64,000 nucleotides of DNA from J054 sp965221985 (GCA_965221985.1 OZ244928.1:2666001-2730000), one strand, 5' to 3'; positions 54,101 to 62,401 are shown, counted from the first letter of the stretch. Translations and numbers: made by a program. Notes: generated by a model not told the origin, from the letters alone.

Positions 54101-54433
54101 GCGGATAGTGCGTATAAGGGGCCATTATGTCAGGAGCGTGACCGTCGGTGCGAGCTGAAACCGGTCTGCTGAGGGCAGGTCGAGGCAGCCATCCGGCGGC
54201 GCCGGTCCGACCCCTCGTCGTTCAGGTGTGTGAATCTTCCCCTTTCACCTGGAAATGCCTGCGCATCACGGCACAAGCCAAAAACCGCCCGTCCCTGCAC
54301 GGTGGCCCGGGTGGTGATGAACAAGACGCAGCGGTCAGACTAAGCGATCACCCTGTGGCGGCGCTCGGCTCGGGTGCGCCGGATCGATGGGCTCCACCGT
54401 TTGGCCGAGATGGTCTAGAATCCGCTCGATGAC
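54101..54433 (-). mobile_element. IS91/ISCR-type end fragment, copy D
   Basis: 333 bp, left terminus GCGGATAGTGCG, right breakpoint after CGCTCGATGAC. It differs from copy A at a few bases (AATGCCTGCGC for AATGTCGGCGC; TCCGCTCG for TCCGTTCG). Confidence 0.88.
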
Positions 54434-54829
54434 GTCCAGACAATCCACAATTGATTTTATTTATCTTGGCTCGCGTTTAATTGCTACGAAAGTAAATTTA
54501 CTCGAGCCTAATACTTCTCCCGTCTTGGTGACGCCTATTCCTGACTTAACATTCGTAGAGGGACAGACAGTTAACTTTCACTCCGACGTGTATTTTCAGA
54601 TCCCGATGGAGACCCACTGACGTTCTCTGCAACGGGACTGCCGCCTCTATTAAGTATTAGTACGACCGGCCAAGTAACAGGCGGCATAACCAGCGCAGAT
54701 GTTTTTAACTCTCCTTTCAATATTGTAATTACTGCGACCGATGCTTTTGGCGCGTCGATACAAGGCGACTTCATCGTGTATATAAACGCTAGTAGCGGCG
54801 GATGCGGTGGAGCCTGCCATGGCCATTAA
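54434..54829 (+). pseudogene. C-terminal remnant of a YD/Ig-like secreted protein, frameshifted
   Basis: The plus frame after the breakpoint reads STIDFIYLGSRLIATKV, a phrase typical of YD/Rhs-type repeats, then a linker (LVTPIPDLTFVEGQTVNFHS). After a shift of one base near 54596 it continues FSDPDGDPLTFSATGLPP and SISTTGQVTGGIT, a cadherin/Ig-like domain, to a stop after GGCGGACHGH. The start is missing and a frameshift breaks the frame, so it is a dead fragment. Confidence 0.55.
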
Positions 54830-54913
54830 TTATTCGGTCGCGACAATTAAGACGCGAGTGTTTGCAGCACTCTCTTTGCCGCGCAAAAATCGATTGGCCC
54901 AATGGCTGAGCTT

Positions 54914-54938
54914 CCGCTCAATGAAAATTTCGACTACG
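54914..54938. other. attR-like direct repeat within the dnaE2 3' end
   Basis: The 25-bp partner of 39432-39456. On the minus strand it encodes the final residues (S-R-N-F-H) and stop of dnaE2, plus four bases beyond. This is the intact gene end, so 39432-39456 is the copy brought or left by the island. Confidence 0.75.
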
Positions 54939-57900
54939 CGTTCGTAATCCCCCTAGCAAAGGGCTATGGTCCTCAAGCCGCTGAGCGACCACATGCAAAA
55001 CGTCAGACTCTCGCTGGATACGCCCCCACACAGCCATCAAAGCAGCACCCAGTAAGATGGGGCGATAACGTTTTGCAACGCGCTCCCAGACCACTAGATT
55101 TAAATAACCTGTTTCATCTTCCAGGGTTAAAAATATTACCCCGGCTGCACTGGCCGGCCGCTGCCGGGTAACCACCAGGCCGGCGGCATAAATCAGACTA
55201 TCCGCCGGTGCTGCTTGAACTTCCGCCGCGCTGAGTAGACGTTGGGCATGCAATTGTTTACGCAATAAAGCCAAGGGATGCTGACGCAAGCTATGACCCA
55301 TGCTGTTGTAATCGGCAATAATCTCTTCGCCCTGTTGTGGCCTGGCAAGCAAAGGCAAAGTGCCCGATGAGCTTGAAGAAACGGGGTCTAGTAGAGGCAA
55401 AGAAGCTTCCACGCCGGCCACCTGCCAGCGCGCCTGATGGCGGTTGCCGCTAATTCCTCGCAAGGCATCTGCCGCGGCCAATGCGCTAAGATCACCACGA
55501 TTCAGCTTGGCCTTAACGCTAAGATCTTCTAAAGCTAATAAAGGCGCTTTAGCACGCTGAGCCACTAAGCGTTGCGCGCCCTTAAAGGATAAACCTTTGA
55601 CCATGCGCAAACCTAAGCGTAAAACGGCTAGACCCTGAGTATTGCGCTCAAGACTGCAATCCCAATCGCTATAACGCACATTCACCGGGCGAAGTTCCAC
55701 GCCATGGCGACGAGCGCACTGTAATAACTGGGAAGGACCATAAAAACCCATGGGCTGACTATTCAGCAAGGCGCAAGTAAAAACCGCCGGTTCATGGCAC
55801 TTCAGCCAGGCAGATACATACACCAGCAAAGCGAAACTGGCTGAATGGGATTCTGGAAAACCATACTCACCAAAACCACAAATCTGTTGATAGATTTGCT
55901 GCGCAAATTCCTCGCGATAACCGCGATTGCGCATGCCGGTAATCAGCCGATCCTGAAAGGGTCCTAGACTACCCCGGCGATGCCAGGCGGCCATGGCCTG
56001 ACGCAGGCTGTCGGCCTCGCCCGGTGTGAAGCCCGCGGCAACAATGGCCAGCTGCATAACCTGCTCTTGAAAAATAGGCACGCCCAAGGTTCGTGCAAGC
56101 ACTGAACGCACTTCTTCACTGGGGTAACTAACAGGCTCCTCGCCATTGCGACGACGTAGATAAGGATGCACCATCTCCCCTTGTATTGGTCCAGGCCGGA
56201 CAATGGCTACCTCGATGACCAAATCATAAAAACAACGGGGTTTTAAACGGGGCAGCATCGCCATCTGCGCCCGAGACTCGATCTGGAACACGCCAATGGT
56301 ATCGGCGCGACAAATCATGTCATAGACGCGCGGGTCTTCGGCGGGAATATCTTGGATACGAAGCTGCCGGCCATAAAAACTTTTAATTAAATCTAGGCTT
56401 TTCCGAATAGCCGATAACATGCCCAAGGCCAGTACATCGATCTTGAGTAGCTTCAAGGCATTGAGATCATTCTTATCCCACTGAATCACGGTACGCCCAG
56501 GCATGGCCGCATTTTCCACCGGCACCAGCTCTGCCAGCGAAGCTTTGGAGATCAACAAACCACCAACATGCTGAGACAGATGACGAGGAAAACCGATCAG
56601 TTCAGCCACTAATACCAGGAGACGGTTAACCACCGGGCTCTTAGGATCTAGCCCGGCCTCTATGATTCGTTCGGCTTGTAAATGATTACCATCCCACCAC
56701 TGCATGGCACGCGCCATGCGATCTACCTGGCGCGCTGCCATGCCCAAGGCTTTGCCCACATCGCGAATCGCACTGCGCGGACAATAGCTAATCACCGTGG
56801 CAGTCATTGCCGCCCGGTCACGGCCATACTTTTCGTAGAGATATTGAATTACCTCTTCCCGCCGCTCATGCTCAAAATCCACGTCGATATCGGGCGGTTC
56901 GTCGCGCTCTTTGGAAATGAAGCGCTCCATCAACATGGACATTCGCTCAGGACCCACTTCAGTGATGCCCAAGCAATAACAAACCACAGAATTTGCCGCC
57001 GAACCCCGCCCCTGACAAAGAATGCCACGCGAGCGTGCAAACCGAACCACATCATAAACGGTAAGAAAGTAGGCTTCGTAAGCGAGCTCGGCGATTAAGG
57101 CCAACTCATGTTCTATAAGATCAAGCACTCGTGCTGATGCGCCATCGGGCCAACGTTCAGCGATACCAACTTGCACTAACTTCCGCAAATAGTCACTTGG
57201 ATCAATACCCACGGGCACCAACTCATCCGGATATTCATAACGCAATTCATCCAGGGAAAAATGGCAACGCGCCGCAATCGCCACGCTCTGATGCAATAGC
57301 GCTGAGGGATAAACAGTCTTAAGCACCGCCTTAGACCGTAGATGCCGCTCCCCATTAGAAAACAAATGATCAATTGCCTGGTCAATGGGCCGGCCTATGC
57401 GGATGGCAGTTAAGGTATCTTGCAAAGCCCGTCTACCGGAGCGGTGCATATGCACATCACCTGCGGCAACACAGGGCAAACCTGTATAACGGCTCAAGGC
57501 TTTTAACTGGGCTAGACGTGCGGCATCCTGACCGCTGGCCAATAATTCGACCACTACCCAGGCACGTCCAGGAAAATATCGAGCAAACCAGCGTGCATCG
57601 TTTTCGGTGGGGCAATCAGAGGGCAGCCACAGCGCCAAACAATCCGCCAAGCCACGTTCTAAATCTTGTCTATGTAGGCGGTACTGACCTTTCGCCGCGG
57701 CCTGCCGCCCCCGAGTAATCAAGCGGCACAGCTGAGCATAAGCACGCTGATTCTGTACCAACAATACAAGCCGTAAGCCGTCATGCAAACAGAACTCGCT
57801 ACCAATAATGAGCTTCAGATCCAATGCACGCGCTGCCACATGCGCACGCACAACACCGGCCACTGAGCATTCGTCAGTGATGGCAAGGGCCCGATAGCCA

Positions 57901-58019
57901 AGCTCTGCTGCCCGCTGCACAAGTTCCTCAGGATGAGAAGCCCCCCGTAGAAAGGTGAAGTTACTAATGCAGTGCAGCTCGGCGTAGTCACTAATCGACA
58001 CCTTAGAAACAAAGCTCAC
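54918..58019 (-). CDS. dnaE2: Error-prone DNA polymerase DnaE2 (ImuC)
   Basis: About 1033 residues. PHP domain (YAELHCISNFTFLRGASH, ITDECSVAG), polymerase core with catalytic Asp pattern PDIDVDFEHERREEVIQYLY, and a C-terminal OB fold (GVIFLTLEDETGYLNLVVW). It copies damaged DNA together with ImuA and ImuB. I chose a GTG at 58019: it overlaps the imuB stop in GTGA, and a longer frame to 58049 would run deeper into imuB. The 3' end is the island attachment site, with its last codons unchanged. Confidence 0.95.
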   Translation of the reverse strand: MSFVSKVSISDYAELHCISNFTFLRGASHPEELVQRAAELGYRALAITDECSVAGVVRAHVAARALDLKLIIGSEFCLHDGLRLVLLVQNQRAYAQLCRLITRGRQAAAKGQYRLHRQDLERGLADCLALWLPSDCPTENDARWFARYFPGRAWVVVELLASGQDAARLAQLKALSRYTGLPCVAAGDVHMHRSGRRALQDTLTAIRIGRPIDQAIDHLFSNGERHLRSKAVLKTVYPSALLHQSVAIAARCHFSLDELRYEYPDELVPVGIDPSDYLRKLVQVGIAERWPDGASARVLDLIEHELALIAELAYEAYFLTVYDVVRFARSRGILCQGRGSAANSVVCYCLGITEVGPERMSMLMERFISKERDEPPDIDVDFEHERREEVIQYLYEKYGRDRAAMTATVISYCPRSAIRDVGKALGMAARQVDRMARAMQWWDGNHLQAERIIEAGLDPKSPVVNRLLVLVAELIGFPRHLSQHVGGLLISKASLAELVPVENAAMPGRTVIQWDKNDLNALKLLKIDVLALGMLSAIRKSLDLIKSFYGRQLRIQDIPAEDPRVYDMICRADTIGVFQIESRAQMAMLPRLKPRCFYDLVIEVAIVRPGPIQGEMVHPYLRRRNGEEPVSYPSEEVRSVLARTLGVPIFQEQVMQLAIVAAGFTPGEADSLRQAMAAWHRRGSLGPFQDRLITGMRNRGYREEFAQQIYQQICGFGEYGFPESHSASFALLVYVSAWLKCHEPAVFTCALLNSQPMGFYGPSQLLQCARRHGVELRPVNVRYSDWDCSLERNTQGLAVLRLGLRMVKGLSFKGAQRLVAQRAKAPLLALEDLSVKAKLNRGDLSALAAADALRGISGNRHQARWQVAGVEASLPLLDPVSSSSSGTLPLLARPQQGEEIIADYNSMGHSLRQHPLALLRKQLHAQRLLSAAEVQAAPADSLIYAAGLVVTRQRPASAAGVIFLTLEDETGYLNLVVWERVAKRYRPILLGAALMAVWGRIQRESDVLHVVAQRLEDHSPLLGGLRTRSRNFH

Positions 58020-59590
58020 CCGAATAAGCCTTGGAGGTACCAGCGACAAGCACGCAAGTCACGAAATATCCAAAGACGCATACCCTGTTGATTGCTAGCC
58101 TGGTAATAGTCGCGGCGCACATCCTTACCATCCCACCAACCGCTTTCAATACGCTCACGTTCTTGCTCTAGCTGCAAAGGGCCGCAGTAAATTGGACCCT
58201 GCTTACCCACTCGTAAGCTCAAGGGCTCAGGCAATAACCACAAAGGACGCTGCGTCTGCGCTGTACCAATAGCAATGATTTTTTTATCGTTTAATAGATC
58301 AGAAACCGCCTGCCAAGCCCGTTCAGGCCGATGCTCAGGCGAAACCTGAAACCCCCATATAGCTTCATCACCTAAACGCGCCCGTAAACGCGCAATAAAG
58401 GCCGGCAGTTCTGCAGCCAGACCCCCACCGCCACCCAGAATATCCTGGGTAATCTGCGCCAGTGGTTCTGTCCTACCCGCTTGCAAATGAAGCGCAAGCA
58501 CCGGCGCAGGTAATGGGTTAGCGGACAGCTTTATTTGCAATAACTCTATAAGTTGCGCTGCATCGTTACCGCTTTGTAATAAATTGATACCCAATAAACT
58601 GGGGGGAGCGGCATCCGGATGCTCTAGGCGCAACCAAAGCGAGCCTAAGGCCCGCTGACAGCTATTTAGATCCTTAAGTAAGCGCCCAAGAATAATTTCT
58701 AGGCCACGGACCACAAGCTCCAAATCCGTAGTTAGCGCTGGCAGTTCAATACGTTGCGTGAAAGATTCACGCCCTTGATACCAAGTGCGCACTTCAAGCG
58801 CACAGCCATAGGCTTGATCCAGACTGAATAAACGATTATTGCCAATACGCTTAGCCAGCCCGGCACGCGGTAAGCGTCTGCATTCCCCCATCCGGCGAAC
58901 ACCCATTTCGGCCAATAGCTGTAGTAATTTTTGCGGCCAATCCAATAGCTTTAAGGGCAAATTAGCCAAAGCTCCAGGCAATAAGGCCTGTTCCATGACT
59001 TGACTACCGCTGGCCCCACGAGCCAAGCACAAAGCTGCCAAGGCCGTGGGCGCTATGGACCACTGCAAGCGATGCTTGCGCGCAGCCAAGCTTGCTAAGA
59101 TCGAAGACCGCAAGCTAGACAATCCACCAAATAACTTCAGACTGCCGCGAATTTCCAGCAATAAGCTGGCGGGAGGTTCCAGGCTAATAAAGGGGGTAAA
59201 CTGCAGCGCGCATTCGGCTAACTCTAGCAAGGCTAAAGACTCACGCCGCGTATCCCGAGGCTTTAAAACGAGGTTTGGCACCAAAGCCAAAGCAGCATTT
59301 GCTGATAGACCTGGTTTAACGCCCAAATTTGCCGCTACCGAGTTACAGTTCAACACCTTGGCTTGTTGGTTTACCCCTGTCAGCACCGCTAAAGGAATGT
59401 CCGTCTCGACGGGCAAAACCTCTAAAGTTAGCTCAGGCAAGTAAACCCCTAACCATAGGCGCCGCGGCCTTAAGCTCTCACTGCTCAAGCCTGATACAGA
59501 TGACGCTGCTTGGGCGACATCAATATAATCGCCAACATCAAATAATTGAGGCTGTAAAAACGGTCTAAGCATGCCCTTGCAGAACCTCAA
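58016..59590 (-). CDS. imuB: ImuB, Y-family polymerase-like protein
   Basis: 524 residues. Y-family fold with the ImuB features LWLGVYLPELTLEVLP at the start and PGLSANAALALVPNL. The catalytic acidic residues of active Y polymerases are not seen in the usual places, in line with ImuB being a non-catalytic hub that binds the sliding clamp, ImuA and DnaE2. The C-terminus RRDYYQASNQQGMRLWIFRDL is typical. It overlaps imuA by 4 bp and dnaE2 by 4 bp. Confidence 0.93.
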   Translation of the reverse strand: MRFCKGMLRPFLQPQLFDVGDYIDVAQAASSVSGLSSESLRPRRLWLGVYLPELTLEVLPVETDIPLAVLTGVNQQAKVLNCNSVAANLGVKPGLSANAALALVPNLVLKPRDTRRESLALLELAECALQFTPFISLEPPASLLLEIRGSLKLFGGLSSLRSSILASLAARKHRLQWSIAPTALAALCLARGASGSQVMEQALLPGALANLPLKLLDWPQKLLQLLAEMGVRRMGECRRLPRAGLAKRIGNNRLFSLDQAYGCALEVRTWYQGRESFTQRIELPALTTDLELVVRGLEIILGRLLKDLNSCQRALGSLWLRLEHPDAAPPSLLGINLLQSGNDAAQLIELLQIKLSANPLPAPVLALHLQAGRTEPLAQITQDILGGGGGLAAELPAFIARLRARLGDEAIWGFQVSPEHRPERAWQAVSDLLNDKKIIAIGTAQTQRPLWLLPEPLSLRVGKQGPIYCGPLQLEQERERIESGWWDGKDVRRDYYQASNQQGMRLWIFRDLRACRWYLQGLFG

Positions 59591-60219
59591 TCAGGTATCA
59601 GCAACCGCTGCGGTCTGTGCCCCCTTTGCTTGAAGATATCCAGACTGAATCCAGAATTAGCCAAAGGTTTAAGCAATAAACGCAAGCTCGCGGGAGAACG
59701 CTGGCGACAAAACCGCTCCGGCCTCAGCAACATGACCCAACAAGCAGCCTTCTCGGCCGTTAACTGCAAACGCCGCAATAAGGCCTCATCAATGCCCGCA
59801 CACCAGGCAAGCACGGCCACGAAAACACCAGCACCCACCGCCTGGTCCAGTACCCAGCAAAGCTCACGGTCGTTCTGACAATTCACCGTGAGTAAGCGAG
59901 AGACATCCAATCCAGCGGCCAAAAGCGCGGGGGCATAGGGAATATAGGGCGGATTAACGAATAGAATATAAGCGGGCTTGCGACCGGCATCCTCTGCCGT
60001 TAAACGGCTCAGCGCCGGCAGCAAAAGCCTAAATTCTCCTAAGCCATAGGCCGGCGTTAGCAACTCACACAGGCAGGCCAAAGGCCAGCCGCCTGACAAT
60101 GCCTGGTCAAGTTTTGGCCAACCCGTGCTAAGCAGCTCAGCCTGAGTGTCTCGTCCACCACCGGCATACCAAATATCGGGATGCGCCAATAGCGCTTCTA
60201 ACTGATGTCTTGACGACAT
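59587..60219 (-). CDS. imuA: ImuA, RecA-like mutasome protein
   Basis: 210 residues. RecA-related fold with STGWPKLDQALSGGWPLACLCELL at the N-terminus and GLGEFRLLLPALSRL, the ImuA version of the Walker region (degenerate). Part of the SOS-induced mutagenesis complex with ImuB and DnaE2. It starts 27 bp after lexA. Confidence 0.92.
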   Translation of the reverse strand: MSSRHQLEALLAHPDIWYAGGGRDTQAELLSTGWPKLDQALSGGWPLACLCELLTPAYGLGEFRLLLPALSRLTAEDAGRKPAYILFVNPPYIPYAPALLAAGLDVSRLLTVNCQNDRELCWVLDQAVGAGVFVAVLAWCAGIDEALLRRLQLTAEKAACWVMLLRPERFCRQRSPASLRLLLKPLANSGFSLDIFKQRGHRPQRLLIPD

Positions 60220-60246
60220 TTCTTATTATTTTCTGCCGTCGAAGGA

Positions 60247-60870
60247 TTAATGCAGCATCGGCATGCCATTACGTAACAAGCCCACCACCACGCCTTCAAT
60301 CATCATGGTCTGTTCACGCAGATCGACCACAATGGGGGAAAATTCCTCATTCTCAGGCATGAGCTTGCAAATGAAACGGCCCTCTTGGCGATAGCGTTTC
60401 ACCGTGACCTCATCATCTAAACGCGCAACAATAATCTGGCCATTGCGCACCTCGGGCGTGCGATGCACAGCCACCAGATCCCCCTCTAAAATACCGACAT
60501 CACGCATACTCATCCCCTGAACCCGCAATAGAAAATGCGGCTTCGGATCAAATAGCGAAGTATCGATGCGGTAATGCCCCTCAATATGCTCCTCAGCGAG
60601 GATAGGACTACCGGCAGCTACCCGCCCTACCAGGGGCAAGCCAAGCTGATCACGGAGAAAATCCTTTAGCCGGATGCCACGTGAAGTGCCAGGAATTAAC
60701 TCAATGGCACCTTTGCGCTGTAGAGCCTTCAAATGCTCCTCAGCCGCATTAGCCGAACGGAAACCCAGGGACCTGGCAATTTCCGCTCTTGTAGGAGGCA
60801 TTCCAGTTTCTTCCATAAACGACTGAATAAGCTCAAGAATTTCTTTCTGTCTGGGGGTTAGTTCGAGCAT
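60247..60870 (-). CDS. lexA: LexA repressor
   Basis: 207 residues. The N-terminal winged helix starts MLELTPRQKEILELIQSFME. The self-cleavage site is Ala86-Gly87 (GRVAAGSP), with the catalytic pair Ser121 (QGMSMRD) and Lys158 (EVTVKRY). It represses SOS genes until RecA filaments trigger its cleavage. It leads the lexA-imuA-imuB-dnaE2 operon and has two LexA boxes directly upstream, so it controls itself and the mutasome. Confidence 0.97.
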   Translation of the reverse strand: MLELTPRQKEILELIQSFMEETGMPPTRAEIARSLGFRSANAAEEHLKALQRKGAIELIPGTSRGIRLKDFLRDQLGLPLVGRVAAGSPILAEEHIEGHYRIDTSLFDPKPHFLLRVQGMSMRDVGILEGDLVAVHRTPEVRNGQIIVARLDDEVTVKRYRQEGRFICKLMPENEEFSPIVVDLREQTMMIEGVVVGLLRNGMPMLH

Positions 60871-60880
60871 TTTAGTAAAT

Positions 60881-60896
60881 CTGTTAATAAATACAG
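60881..60896 (-). promoter_or_regulatory. LexA box 1
   Basis: CTGTTAATAAATACAG on the plus strand: CTG-N10-CAG, the gammaproteobacterial LexA operator, AT-rich core. Ten bases upstream of the lexA start. Confidence 0.9.
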
Positions 60897-60897
60897 G

Positions 60898-60913
60898 CTG
60901 TAACTATATACAG
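60898..60913 (-). promoter_or_regulatory. LexA box 2
   Basis: CTGTAACTATATACAG, also CTG-N10-CAG, one base from box 1. The two together would give cooperative, tight repression of the operon. Confidence 0.92.
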
Positions 60914-61189
60914 TTTATGGCCGGTTGCAAGTACCTAGGCAATCACCGTAGAAACCACAACAATATCCCCTAATGAAAAAACCGCATGGCTATAAAACAG
61001 CGCCCATAAAAATCTTATTTAAAACAAGCCGTTTCAGCCTTCCACCAGATACCCAAGGGAAGGTAAAGGCCAATTGCGATTTAACAGTCTTTCGTTCATG
61101 ATGGCGCCGTCTTGGAGGGGCCTGTCGAAAGACCTCGCTCCCTTCAGGATGTTTTTTAATTATTGTTGTTGTTAGTTGAGGACTTATTG
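60914..61189. other. Intergenic region lexA/lpp-like gene
   Basis: About 275 bp without a credible gene. It holds the divergent promoters of lexA and the lipoprotein gene; I see no further operator. Confidence 0.5.
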
Positions 61190-61507
61190 ATGAGCAATAA
61201 ACTCCAAACGGCCATCAAAGCAAGCAGCGTGATGTTTGTAATGCTGATGGTCACCGGCTGCGCCACGAACGTGCAAAGCCAAATTGATGAACTGAGTGCT
61301 AAAGTTGACCGCATCGCTGCGGACGCTAGCCAAGCCAAATCTGCTGCCGATGCCGCTGGTGCCAGCGCATCAGAAGCACGACAAATGGCTTCTGGTGCAC
61401 AAAGCACGGCCAACCAGGCGCTTAACGCCGCCAATCAAGGCCAAGCTTGCTGTGATGCCACCAACGAAAAAATTGATCGTATGTTTCAGCGCAGCCAGTC
61501 CAAGTAA
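61190..61507 (+). CDS. Lpp/OprI-like murein lipoprotein
   Basis: 105 residues from ATG 61190 (GTTGAGGAC ribosome-binding site). A lipobox (MLMVTGC) is followed by a continuous heptad-type coiled coil rich in Ala, Ser and Gln (QIDELSAKVDRIAADASQAK). This matches small Lpp-type lipoproteins that stiffen the outer membrane. The C-terminus NEKIDRMFQRSQSK ends in Lys, the residue linked to peptidoglycan in Lpp, but attachment is not proven. Confidence 0.85.
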   Translation: MSNKLQTAIKASSVMFVMLMVTGCATNVQSQIDELSAKVDRIAADASQAKSAADAAGASASEARQMASGAQSTANQALNAANQGQACCDATNEKIDRMFQRSQSK

Positions 61508-61527
61508 GACTGCTGCACAAAAATTCA

Positions 61528-61558
61528 AGCCGCGACAAATGTCGCGGCTTTTTTTTTG
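61528..61558 (+). terminator. Rho-independent terminator
   Basis: AGCCGCGACA-AA-TGTCGCGGCT stem with a long T run, 20 bp after the lipoprotein stop. Very strong. Confidence 0.95.
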
Positions 61559-61643
61559 CCCGGAAAACAAGCCGCCAAGTGAGTCGACTATCACCAAGCA
61601 CGAAACCACCCCCCTGCAAAGCCTAGCTACCACGATAAGCCAA

Positions 61644-61726
61644 GGTCTGGCAGACGGTTTCAGTGCGCAGGGAATAAAGCGGACCGCAGGGAGCCATCCC
61701 GGAACACTGAAAGCGGCTACCAGACC
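61644..61726. repeat. 83-bp hairpin repeat, copy 1
   Basis: Outer arms GGTCTGGCAG / CTACCAGACC (one mismatch in this copy), inner arms TTTCAGTGC / ACACTGAAA, and a central CGGACCGCAGGG loop. It lies between the lipoprotein terminator and the toxin-antitoxin operon, 0.8 kb from the other copies. Confidence 0.85.
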
Positions 61727-61790
61727 GAACTCCCGCGAAAACCTTAAAACACAGCAGCATTAGCCTCCCTCCGAAGCCCAAACCTGCCTC

Positions 61791-61818
61791 TTGACACTAT
61801 ACGGCAATGCCGTATACT
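61791..61818 (+). promoter_or_regulatory. Promoter with operator palindrome for the toxin-antitoxin operon
   Basis: TTGACA (61791-61796) and TATACT (61813-61818) are spaced 16 bp. The palindrome TATACGGC-AAT-GCCGTATA (61798-61816) fills the spacer and overlaps the -10 box, so a DNA-binding antitoxin sitting there would block polymerase. Confidence 0.85.
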
Positions 61819-62139
61819 ATGGCAGTGTTCAGCTTCATCGAAACCACGCTGTTTACGCGCCTAGTACAGGAATATCTGTCCGACGACGAATACGCTCGAT
61901 TACAACAGCACCTAATTGACAACCCGGAAGCGGGCGCCGTCATTCGGGGTAGCGGTGGAGTTCGAAAGCTGCGCTGGGCAGCACCGGGCCGTGGCAAACG
62001 CGGTGGCTATCGGATCATCTACCTACTCCGTCAGCCTAAAGGTGTTGTTTGGATGTTGACGATGTATCCGAAGAACGTCACCGACACGATTCCAGCGCAC
62101 GTGCTGAAGCAGATTCGTGAGGAGATTGACCATGACTAA
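61819..62139 (+). CDS. HigB/RelE-family toxin
   Basis: About 106 residues. RelE-fold elements IETTLFTRLVQEYLSDDEYA and GGVRKLRWAAPGRGKRGGYRI, ending KQIREEIDHD; it would cut mRNA on the ribosome. A frame from 61807 begins inside the -10 region and is not a credible start. The likely start is ATG 61819 or GTG 61825; with the TSS expected near 61825 the mRNA may be leaderless. The antitoxin gene overlaps its end by 8 bp. Confidence 0.85.
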   Translation: MAVFSFIETTLFTRLVQEYLSDDEYARLQQHLIDNPEAGAVIRGSGGVRKLRWAAPGRGKRGGYRIIYLLRQPKGVVWMLTMYPKNVTDTIPAHVLKQIREEIDHD

Positions 62140-62401
62140 AACACGAGACATTGGCACCGAGATTCTCGAAGGTATTCGCGAGATCAAAGAAGGTAAGGCA
62201 GGTCGTGTGGTTAACCTGCCCGCCGTCGCGGATATACGCGAGAAAACCGGGCTATCTCAAGCTCGTTTTGCCACATTGCTTGGGGTGTCCGTGCGCACAC
62301 TGCAAGACTGGGAACAGGGACGTCGCGCGCCTTCGGGGGCTGCCCGCACATTGCTGCTCATCGCGCACAAAAATCCTAAAGCCTTATTGGAGGTCGCTTA
62401 A
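62132..62401 (+). CDS. HigA-family antitoxin (XRE HTH)
   Basis: 89 residues from ATG 62132; a longer frame to 62117 is unlikely. The helix-turn-helix is IREKTGLSQARFATLLGVSVRTLQDWEQG, typical of HigA/MqsA-class antitoxins. It neutralises the toxin and is the probable binder of the upstream palindrome. Confidence 0.9.
   Translation: MTKTRDIGTEILEGIREIKEGKAGRVVNLPAVADIREKTGLSQARFATLLGVSVRTLQDWEQGRRAPSGAARTLLLIAHKNPKALLEVA

Noticed and set aside
41661..54101. Fixed IS91-type target tetranucleotide (GAAC/CAAG) next to the common ends
   Set aside because: The bases before GCGGATAG differ among the four copies (TTCTGC, CGGTCG, ATCTG, TGCTC), and I could not find the classic IS91 target there, so I make no target-site claim.
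41700..54324. 64-residue minus-strand frames repeated at 41700, 45363, 51471 and 54130, and 94-residue plus-strand frames over the same repeats
   Set aside because: They occur only because the IS91-like end fragment is repeated; they have no gene-like starts and lie downstream of the transposase stop, so they are probably non-coding.
39456..54913. Prophage
   Set aside because: No capsid, tail, terminase, portal or lysis genes are seen; the island is made of mobile-element fragments and cargo.
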